A stretch of 64,000 bases of DNA from Rhynchonema sp. JSB1_4 (Eukaryota > Nematoda > Chromadorea > Monhysterida > Xyalidae), in assembly GCA_030248065.1 (NCBI GenBank), contig JASAMV010006714.1, forward strand, positions 89,176 to 153,175, read 5' to 3'. A model generated the notes under the pieces. That model did no database searches and was not told the origin of the DNA. It was given only the letters and a program-made list of their open reading frames with translations. Made by a program: the position numbers and the translations under genes. Positions 25,201 to 35,600 of the stretch are shown here, piece by piece; position 1 is the stretch's first letter, and every line of letters begins with the position of its first letter.

Positions 25201-25733
25201 TATTTCTGCCGCTGACGCGCACTTCGTAAGTAATACACAACCTTTGCAATCTTGAATCACACACCTTGGGCACAAGTGAATCAAAATCGTATTGATACAA
25301 ACTGCCATCCATGCACGCCGCGACGATATCGCCTTGGCACCACTGAACTGACTCAATACCAGCAGAAGTATGCGGAATTGTCTGAAGAAGGTGGAGCATT
25401 GAGACAAGAATAACGGACAAGAAATAAATGTCAACTCACGTGCTCGCGATAGATCGATGGATAATGGAGACAGGCCCAGATTTCGATGGTTTGCGTCGGA
25501 CTGAAACTACGGCAGTTTTTGTCCGTTAAATTTTCACACCAGAAGAGAACGGAAACACTACATTCAGGTTTACTATAAACAGATTTCAGAAACAATAACA
25601 ACACCAACCATTTACCATCATGTGCTGCTCGTGCCAAACACAAGCGAAACGTATCGCCATCGAAGTCCATGTGTGTGATCGAAGTAAGTGTTGGTTGATA
25701 GAGACGACATCGATGCACCACAGTTGACACCAT
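19206..25733 (-). CDS. UTP4: UTP4/cirhin, WD40 subunit of the small-subunit processome
   Basis: Exons (minus): 25733-25609, 25500-25440, 25381-25265, 25150-25082, 25016-24929, 24228-24057, 23688-23589, 23516-23469, 23077-22853, 22623-22515, 21993-21821, 21406-21319, 21253-21161, 21049-20949, 20697-20557, 20291-20151, 19373-19206; all phases agree, giving about 672 aa (human 686). UTP4 acts in the nucleolus in the t-UTP subcomplex, which binds pre-rRNA early and supports its transcription and 18S processing. Diagnostic blocks follow human order: VHRCRLYQ at the N-terminus, RVLSVCWHPSI with AVGSID, HSHDVRT, AHLELWKLG, and the C-terminus LTELPPAIKLKKFG, matching human LPPPIKKKKFG. Together they give tandem beta-propellers. 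UTP4 starts 183 bp after the beta-catenin poly(A) signal, on the same strand. Confidence 0.92.
19555..19885. repeat. Interspersed repeat (family shared with 41351-41776)
   Basis: Lies in the last UTP4 intron. It shares long blocks with 41407-41776 in the opposite orientation, for example AGCACTTTTTAATCTC and TGTAAATCGGT in one copy against their complements in the other. The end carries phrase-like runs AAACGGTTTTTTTC. Confidence 0.75.
22005..22135. repeat. 'TCAGGCCCGG' phrase repeats
   Basis: Five or six spaced copies of TCAGGCCC(G/A)G in about 120 bp, followed by TTAGGCT, in the UTP4 intron between exons 10 and 11. Related GGGCCGG words occur at 48140-48240 and 42160-42180. Probably one end of a phrase-type element with the other end lost. 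Confidence 0.6.
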
Positions 25734-25915
25734 TTTGGTTACAAGTATTCAAAAAATGACCAACAAAATCACTCTTGACTGAAAATATGATGAGGGCCTA
25801 ATGCCAGCTGTGTAAATGACATGAACCTACGCCTGCTTGGCAAGATAATCTGAGCGAGATGTAAACTCGGCATGTTTCATAACTCAAACCGAAATTCGCT
25901 CTCAAACTTTGTAAC
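25734..25915. other. Short beta-catenin to UTP4 intergenic gap
   Basis: Only about 180 bp separate the putative beta-catenin poly(A) signal from the UTP4 ATG. This is close to the spacing within trans-spliced nematode operons. No clear pyrimidine-AG splice-leader acceptor is seen just before the ATG (the bases are TTGTAACCAAAATG), so an operon is possible but not shown. Confidence 0.4.
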
Positions 25916-25921
25916 ATTTAT
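25916..25921 (-). terminator. Poly(A) signal AATAAA for beta-catenin
   Basis: AATAAA on the minus strand, about 709 bases after the beta-catenin stop codon. It is the best candidate cleavage signal for that mRNA and implies a 3' UTR of about 0.7 kb. Confidence 0.55.
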
Positions 25922-26629
25922 TCAAGTTGTGAGACAAAAATACAAAATTGACGGTAATTTGGCAAAATAGAGAACAACACCAGAACATACATCACAAGCA
26001 AGTGCCATAACATTAGAATAACAAGAAAACCAGCTGGGAATGATTTGGATAAAAATTATAAAACGGTCACAACACAAAACGTTCAGGACTGAAAACCGTA
26101 CGGGTGTAAGTAGAATGCAGATAACCACAACAATAACCCAATGGGGAACATAAAAATACAAATGAAAAGAAAACACCGCGGATAAAGAAGTGACCTATAC
26201 TTAAGAAAATGAGATACGAAACACAATTTTAGATGTAAAACTGCAGCAGCACGTTACCATAGCACACGATTGCACAAGCTGGTTATAACGTGAGATAAAT
26301 TCAGAGCGAAATTGCCATACAATTAGCAAAATTGCTAAAAAAAAGTCAATGCCGTTATTCTACATACATAGCTGAAGTTATGACATATACGATTTACGTT
26401 GCACAAACAGAAAAAATCAGAACTTATGAACCATGACCAAACCACTGCAAAAGGCCAATGAAAACAGTCGAACCGAAAATAAAATCAATATTGAAAACAA
26501 GTTTGATTTGTAGTTTCAAACATGCACCAGTGTGGCAACAACGTTATCTTATATAAAGGTATAAATGTACAAAATCATCATCAAAAAAGATACATACATA
26601 ATCAACTATCGCAACCCCCAATTGGCAAT

Positions 26630-29600
26630 CTACAAATCCGTGTCATACCAGCCGCCAGGCGGGGGTCCACCTCTGTTCGGCGGTCCGCTTGACGTCCACG
26701 TGCCGGGCATGGGCTGTTGCGTCGAATTGAGACTCATTTGACCCAGGTTGTAGCTGGGCTCGTAGGCTGAAAGTTGGACAGCGCGGGTATTATACTTGGA
26801 AGTAGGTCGGACATTGTGAGGCGAGGCAACACAAAGGGTTTCATAAGCTCATCAGACCCAGTTGGGGGAATTGGGTAGATGGAAAAAATTCGGAACGATT
26901 ACCTAAACTGACACCACAAATGTTCTGACCTGCAGCAATCAACTTCGTGGCACAATGCCGCTGGTCAGTGTCCCAAAGTTCACAAAACGTAAAAACCACA
27001 AACAAAACAAGTCATACTAACAAAACTACACATCACCCCGTTTACCCTCACCCTGATTTCCATATCCCTCATTGAACATATCCTCACTGGGCATCGCCTG
27101 CATATCCCGCAGTCCGTCTTGCGTCCAAGCGGCCGATTCATCCCGGTACAGCGCCGACGCCATTTCCATGCCCAATTGTTGACGGTAGTCGGTCGGTTTG
27201 TCGCTGCTCAATTTGTACAGTATCGCGCCGGCATACGTTGCTGCAAATATCAAGCGCCCCAATTTCATTCGTCTGCTTACACCGGATCCTACACAATAAG
27301 ATCATGATGGAATTCACGACGGCCAAGAATTTGTTGACGCCTGACGTGCACGGATATGGAAGCCGCATAAAAACTGGTTGGTCATCGCCGCTGTCTTGAA
27401 CACACAAATCAGCGTCAACCATAGTATCCTTGTTTTATCAGCGTAAGGTTGCAATCAACTGCCCAGAAGCTACTTATGGTCAAAATTAGCGGCACAACTA
27501 AGTCCCGAGCCAATCGGCAATGCAAAAACGTCACAAGACCCGTTACGCAATAGGCAATAGGGTCATCCAATGTGATACCGAGCGTTCAGAGCAGAACCAA
27601 GACAGCACAGCTCCAATTTTTGGCACAATAAGAAAAAGAATAAAGACTAGACACAACCACCCCCTAACCAATAGCCTCATTGCGTGAGTGCAACAGTTCG
27701 GTCAATATGGCCGTGGCCCCCTCCCTCTCAATCTGCTGTGCGCCATCCGGGTCCTGCGCAATTTCGTGCAACACTCCAGTGGCTGCTCGTTGTACGTTCT
27801 CGTGTTCGTATGACAATAACTGAAATAGAATTAGCGCGCATGATTCAATTATTCAATTAATTAATTATTCAAATATTCAATTACATTCACCATTATTTTC
27901 CATTTTACGGCATAATGAACAGCAGTAAAAAACAATGAAAGGAGATCAGTTCGGCTGTCCCAGAAAGCGGGCGTTTTTATCTTTCTGCTTGTCTTTCACT
28001 CGAGTACGACTGCTAGCTCATGTGCGCACAGGCGCTTTGCTACGTTCAAGTGCTGCGAAATGAACACACAAACAAAAACACAAGAAACTAGGTGAGTAAA
28101 ATTACACATTGATTTTCTTCATATCATCATAATGAGTCAAGCGTTTCGATCACCAGATGACACTTTGACACGTTCCGCAAAGCAGACAAAGAGCCAAAAA
28201 ACAGCTAGTTGCAACAGATGACTGTAAACGTTTTCTACAAAAAAAACCCGACTCTCGCCCCTTCAACTCACATGCACAAACGTGCCAATCAACTGCATCT
28301 GCTTGATTTGCGCACGCGCCTTCTTATCTCTGGCCAATTGATGCAGCGCTGCCGTGCTGCATTCAACCAATTCAAGCATCGACACACCCTCCACAACGGG
28401 CATTGATGGTTGACCTTGCTGAAACAGGGTGCTTGTGGTTGATGTTCTTGTGGATATCTGTCTGACAGATGTTTCAGTTGCGATCATTAACCAGAATATT
28501 GTTTGGATGTTGTTGACTGGCTTGTTATTTATTGTAAACACCGTCATCAACGTGAAACCCAAACATGAAGTGGAATAGCGAATTAAAAAATGTTTTGCGA
28601 TCACTGTTTTAGTCGACTGCGCTGAAATTGATTGAGAAATATCGCTTGATGCCGGAAATTAAAAGAAAAATTAAGCCAATAAACTAAAAGAACCCAACCA
28701 TCTGCGCTTCTCTGATGGTAGCAAACGCGTGATTGAGCACCTGAGCCGATAATTCCACCGTGTTTTTGCCTTCTTTCGACTCGGCCTGTTCGCGAAGAGG
28801 CTAAAAATGCGCACACATATATGTACTTCATCACCTTAATACATTAGGGCAGTTGTTTTCATCGAGTTTCTCAAAATCTTACCTGTAGATTGGCTGGCAA
28901 CGCAGCCAAATTTCGAATAAGTCCAAGAGCGGCCTTGACCACCGGCGGACGCATGCTTGCCAGCAGCTCGCAAATGATCGGGAAACCATTGGCAGTACGG
29001 ATGGCGTTTTGCGCCTGTTTTTTTTTAAATCAAATATAGATAGTCGTTGCGTTTCTGAGAAACATGCTCTTTTTTTCTGCATGAACAACCATAAAAGTCG
29101 ATCAACTACCGAACATTGCCCAGAACATTCTGCAGCATCAACGAAAAAACCGAATCTGATCAATCCACTCTGTTGACTCAGTTTGGTGAGACAATGTATG
29201 GAAATATCGAAAAGACGAATTTTTTCACTAATACGTTTTCCGGAAAATTATCACTCATCACAACTAGGGTTAGAGGTCGGGGGGGGGGGGGTACCCGACA
29301 CCCGACATCTGGAAGTACCCGACACCCGACATCTGAGAAAAAAGCACGACACCTGACAGTTCCAAAAAAAACCGACACCCGACACCAGTTTTTGGATCAA
29401 AAACAGACAAATTTTTGCTCATTTGCATCATTGGTGCAATTTTTTGGCTCAAGTCACTGAATTCAAGTTTTTTCACTAGAAATAAACACCAAAATGTCAC
29501 ATTCTGCGTCTTTGGAAACATTTGGTTCGAAGAAAATTTTCTCTCAAATTCTTCTGTCAGTAAAACTGATGTTTTGAACCGCAAGTGTCGGGTGTCGGGT

Positions 29601-32600
29601 CCTAAAAAACCCGACACCCGACATCTGGAGGCACCCGACACCTACACTTTTTGGCACCCGACACCCGACATCTCTCTAACCCTAATCACAACTATTGGCT
29701 TCATCACTATCGATCGGACAAAATCAGCAAACAACGACGCCAACCTGTGCGGTGAACTCGTGTCGTGACGTCAGATGTCTGAGTGCGCACAGCGCCGGTT
29801 CGGTAATCTCAACATTGTTGGCGTGCGTTTCCAGAATGCGAACCATCACATCGATCACACCATTCGTGCACAAGGTTTGCTAAAACACGGCACGGTTAAC
29901 AAATGTGTAACTTTTATTTTACACGCCGGATGATATAAATTAATGCAACGGGTTTAGTTTTACTAAAACGGTTGACGATACATTTTATTGCTCTGTGAAT
30001 GAAACACATTTTGTCAAGGCTTGCCCCAAACGCCGACATTTGGGTTGACGTCATTAGCACACGCCGAACAATCACACTCACCTTATTGCGTTGATTGTTG
30101 CAGGTCAGATTCGACAGAATGCCGCAAGCACAACAGACAATCTCTCGATCTTGCGATGTCAACAGCTGAATCAGGGCGCGGAGAAGGTCTTCGAGGTTCT
30201 CTTCCTTGGTGGCCGCATCCGACAGATTACGAACGGACAGCAGACAATTGCGGACAAGGCGGGAGGACGGGTGATGCAGGTTGCGTTGCACAGCGTGCAC
30301 GCCGCCTGAGGAAAGGGGAAGGGAAGGTTTGGTATTTTGGAAATGGTTTCAAAAACCACATTTGTTTTCCACCCGCTCTTTGTAGTGGAATGAGCACGGC
30401 GATCCGTTACTTTCGGTAATGAAGTATTGTTGCTGTGCTAGACGACAACGGCATTAACAACTCACCCACCACCACTGTCAACAAAATTGCTGTTTACAGA
30501 ACCTGATGTTTCAGGCGCTCTTATAATTGAAGCCACTGCTCACAGATATTTAACAGCCTGCTTTTGCCAAAAACAAACAAACAAAATTACACGTCAACTC
30601 CAGGCAAGACACAAAAATACAAAAAGAAAGAAAACCGACCATTATCGACAATGACGGTCTTGTTCCGAGGACACACGCTCAAAACTTTCATCAATCTTGA
30701 CGCCGTGTACAATAATTTTTCGTAGTTGCTCGTGCGCAGCACTTCGATGCAACGAGGCGTCGCACCCAATTGCAGAATTTCGAGCTGAAAAAGGGTTTGC
30801 AAACAATATAATTTTCATAATTTGTTTTGAAATGATCTTATTCCGCAAGGTTAGGTCCCACCACATCGTAGTCGGAAATCAGGTACTCGCACAGCTGGTC
30901 CCGGCCTCCGGTGGATTGGGCCTATCGTTAAGCTAAGGCCTGCGGTTGTCTTAACATGAAGCCTAAGCCTAAGCCCAACCCCAAAGGGAAACTGCCCCCA
31001 GAACGAGCTGTGGGAGTGCTGAACAAAATTTCGAAACACGAAAACAATGATACAAAGATACCTTTGTGGCGTCGTGCTGTGCGGCCAGATAATGCAGGCA
31101 GTCGAACAGAACGGCGAGGAATTTCTCGTGCGGCCGATTCACCAGCGAACACATGGCCTGCACAAATTGGAGGATATTTGGGAAACGTCAGGAAAGTATT
31201 TTGCACCAGCAGTGGCTCCATCGCGTTCAATAAACACCTTCTGGCCTCTTAAATGTGATCCCTTGGGGTGGACTTGGGTTAAATCCGAAAAGCGGAAATA
31301 TTTCCGGAAAACGCATAATTTTTGCATGTAAATTCTTGCGTTTTCCAGAAATATTGTCCTATTCCGGAAATGCTTCGTATTTTTGCATGCAAATTATTTC
31401 CGGGTTCCGGATTTAACCAAAGTTCGCTCTTGTTTCGGGGATCGAAACGTGGGAGCCCCTCCAGTCCAATGCACCGGTGGGTGATGATACCCACTACCAA
31501 CGCTGGCGATCATTTCTTTAAGGTGAAGTTATACCTGTCTACTTTGTTTATAAATGTAGATGTAACAATATGGATAATTTTTTGTTTGAATAAGATTTAG
31601 AGATAGGTAACAGGGTGGATCTACCCGAACCAGTGGTGTCGTTGGGAAATCAAAAAGTCAGGATACCGGATACCCAAAATCCAAAATTTTCGGATACCGG
31701 ATACCCAAAATGAAAAATCTCGGATACCAGGGGGGGTTGCTCCCTAAAATTAAAAATCTCGGATACCCAGGGGGGTTGTTCAAAAAAGATCAATTTTTTT
31801 AGAGGAAATTCGAGCAAAATCCGTGCTGAAACCGCAAAAAATGGTCATTTCGGGGGTTATGCTTGCGCGAGCAAGCGATTTTGAGCATTTTGGAGGTAAA
31901 AATGGGCGATTTTTACGGTTTCCGAAAAAATTTAGGATAGGATACCCCTGGACAAAAAGTCAGGATACCGGATACCCCTGGGTGAAAAAAATCAAGATAC
32001 CGGATACCGGATACTAGGGGGGTAACCCCCCCTTCCCCCCCCAACGACCAGGGTTGGATTTAAAAAAAAGTAAAATTTTTTTTGTAAAAAAAAATTTTTT
32101 TTAAATATATATGTTGGCCACTTTTTTTATTTTAAAATTTTAAAAAGTAAGTCCACTTTTTTTTATTATTTTTCCCCTTTTTTTCGTTATTTTCTCACTT
32201 TTTTAAGGTAAAAATGTATGTTTTCATGCGTTTTATTGCTCATCATTCTCAAAAAATCGCCTGCGGCGCTTATATTTCAGTTTAAAATTGCGTTGTAATG
32301 ACTCATACAGTTCCCAGACATCCCAACAATCGCTGCACGATAATATAGGACACCCCATACCGATACTGTGCAGTTATTAGCTATCGACGTAAGCTATCGA
32401 CAGACTCCACTTTGCTCGCCTATTTGCAGTTGTGTGGATTTGTCATTTGTTGCTTTTGTTACACAACATGAGCGTGGTGTAACTCTTTATCTCTCTTCAA
32501 ATTTATCCCCAAATTCACAAACAGAAGGTTGGTCTTCCCTTTGTCATATATGCCCACAGAGTTACCTTCGGGCGGGTTCTCAAATTATGACCAAATGGGC

Positions 32601-35600
32601 TAGATCGCAGGTGATCGACATAAACATGCAAGTCAGTGGAGAAGTTCTCTTTAGTGTCCCTCAAAACATACCTAAGTAACATGATTTCAGAAATTTCATT
32701 TTTCTAGAAACCAATTTTTTGGGGGTCCGGAATAAAAAAAAGTGATTTTTAAAAAAAAAATTTTAAAAAGTTTTTTTTTTAAAAAAAAAGTTCGATAATA
32801 AAAAAATTTTTTAATCCAACCCTGCCAACGACACCACTGACCCGAACGAACACCTACATTGACACCACCATGTTTGCGAATTTCAGCCTTGCTGCCCTCC
32901 TGGTGCATCGCCAGATTGTGCAGCGTGGTCAACGCGTAGAACAACACGGCGTCGATGGGCGAACTGAAAATCGGCACTGATTTCGAGGCATATTTATCCT
33001 TATATTTCTAAACTTCGAGAACTCAAGGCGGAAACGAAATTTGAAAATTTTCCACAATACAAATAGAACTTACGAAACATTCGTATGCAGCATAGTTTTT
33101 TTAGACACTTTTTAGGTGCAATTTGCACCTAAAAAATCAGAATTGCACCTAAAAATTCAGGGTTAGGTGCAAGGTTGCACCTAAAATTTTGGTGGCCGTC
33201 GAAAACCCCGAAAAAAAAACCCCGAAAAAAAACCCCGAAACGGAAAACCCCGAAAAAAAACCCCGAAAATGAAAAACCCCGAAAATAAAACCCCGAAAAC
33301 GAAAAACCCCGAAAAAAGCCCGAAAAATAAATAATGTCAGGGATGAAAAAAAAATCTTGTTAGAGGTGGGTATTCATGTCGCTCGTGACCCACGAGTGAA
33401 ACATCACCCCTACACTTGATAAATTGGCTTCGGATCAGACTTGAACCTAGACTTAGGCTTAGGCTTGTTCATAGGCTTAGGCTTAGGCTACCAGCCAGGA
33501 AGACATGTCCATATGAAGGAAACATCCACAAATGTACAGCTGCACAGGCTTTCTTTCAGGGTTAGGCTTAGGCTTAGGCTGCCAGCCAGGAAGACCTGTC
33601 CATTTGAAGATAACTTCCACAAAAACCTAACTGCTCGGGCTTTCCTTCAGGGTTAGGCTTAGGCTTAGGCTGCCAGCCAGGAAGACCTGGCCACATGAAG
33701 ACCACATCCACAAAAGTTTAACGGAATAGGCCTTCATTCAGGGTTAGGCTTAGGCTTAGGCTGCCAGCCAGGAAGACATGAACAAAGGAGAATTACCTAA
33801 CTTGTGCCCGAACTGTACCAGTGCCCATTTTTTGGTGCACGAACGACATGAATACCCTTCTCTAACCAAAAGAATTGTTTTCCACACATTTTATGTTTTT
33901 CGGGGTTTTTCGTTTTCGGGGTTTTTTTTTCGGGGTTTTTCGTTTTCGGGGTTTTATTTTCGGGGTTTTTATTTTTCGGGGTTTTTTTTTCGGCGTTTTT
34001 TTTTTCGGGGTTTTTTTTCGGGGTTTTCGACCCCACCCAAAATTTTGGGCCCTTATTTGCTTAATTTAGCATTTATACAGCATCTTTTAAGGTTGGAAAG
34101 CTTAGAAACAAAAAAATGCGCTGCGCGGCTTTTCATTCCTTCCAATAAATTCCATCGAAGCATTTGGTCGACATCGACAAAAATATTGATCTGATTGATT
34201 GATTTCGTACACAGTTAGTACCTGGTGTGCTGGTGATAAGATTCAAAACAAATACATGCTGTACTAGGATCAGTGTAGTTCCTGGTCCGGCGTGGGGTTA
34301 GTGAACCTACCCACTTTGTCGGTGCGGCGGTTAGTGTACCTCCCTGTGGGGGGAAGGAGGGGGGAAGACCAAAATTCAGGAAAAGTCCTTCTTTGAGGTA
34401 AAAAAATTGACCTATTTTTGCCCTTTTTTGGAAAAAAATTTCTCCATAAATAGGGTATCTTGGCGACTTTTGACAACAATGACCTGAAAATTACCCATTT
34501 TAGGCCTAAAATGCCCATCTTGGGCTAAAAATGCCTATTTTAGGCAAAAATTGCGGCGGTTAGTGCACCTGGTGCGGCTGTTAGTGTACTAGTGTACCTT
34601 GGTCGCGGCGGTTTGTGTACCTTTAGGAGGGGACCGCCTCCCCCAGGAACTACACTGACCAGAACCAGAGCAGAGCATGACAACAGTATTAGATACCCAC
34701 ACTGTAAATGAACAGCGAAAGTAATTGATTCGTACGTGACCCCCAAATGTGGATATGGTGGGTGACATGAAAATTTTACTGTTTCGTTTTCTTCTCAATC
34801 GGTTCTCAAATGAAACTAGTACAAAATGTGCTACAAAATATTGAACTTTCCCTGAAAAGTTTGCTTTTGCTAAAGGAAAAGGCATTCGTTGCGTTACAAC
34901 TTTATTGAACTTCTAAAAGCACGCAAATAGCATTGAACACACAACCTGGCAAAAAAGCCTAAAATTGGCCTTTTTTGTCCAAAATAGGGGTTGCACCTAC
35001 TTTGGCCAGCTTGCACCTAAAAATTGGGGGGTTGCACCTAAGCTGCACCTAGTGAATTTTGAAAAAAAAAACCCTGGTATGCAGGCGTCACTGTAGTGGC
35101 TGGGAGGGATTTCCCCCTAAGGGGTATCTATCTCGAGTCAACCCTTAGGGGGGGATGGGGGTAAGGGTATCTATTTCGAGCCGACCCCAAAGGGTATCTC
35201 GAGTACGTAGATTTATGCTTTTCAAAGGCAAAATAGGTGTTTTTCGACCTCGGAACCCCTAAAAATCGCACCCAAAAATTGTCATTTTAGGCAAATTTTC
35301 GGCAAAAATGTCAAAAAGTACCCAGTTTTAGGCCAATCTTGCAGTAAAATTGCATGCAAAAAACGGCTTTTTTTCGCCTTTTGACGGACCATAGGGGTAT
35401 CTTGGGTAGCCTGTGGGGGGTATCTCGAGTAACTCCAACCCCCCCTTCCTAGGGTATCTTGGGTCGATTGGCCTGCCACCACACTGGCAGGCGTGGAACT
35501 TTCATATCAAAATTAACGACATCAGATAAACTTACTACAGCATCTTGATCAACGCCGGAATACCGCCAGTACGAAATATGGCCAATAAGCCATGTGGATC

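Larger units (their letters stand above)
33109..35075. repeat. Composite nested repeats ('ggtgcacct', 'aaccccgaaa' phrases)
   Basis: The outer layer has AGGTGCAA/TTGCACCT phrases at 33114-33185 and 34990-35055. Inside lies an inverted pair of AAACCCCGAAAA arrays (33198-33335) and their complement (33899-34030), with mirrored TCGAAAACCCCG / CGGGGTTTTCGA ends. Inside that is the TTAGGC satellite. A further CAGTGTAGTTCC element is at 34271-34657. All lie in the beta-catenin intron between exons 6 and 7. Confidence 0.75.
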
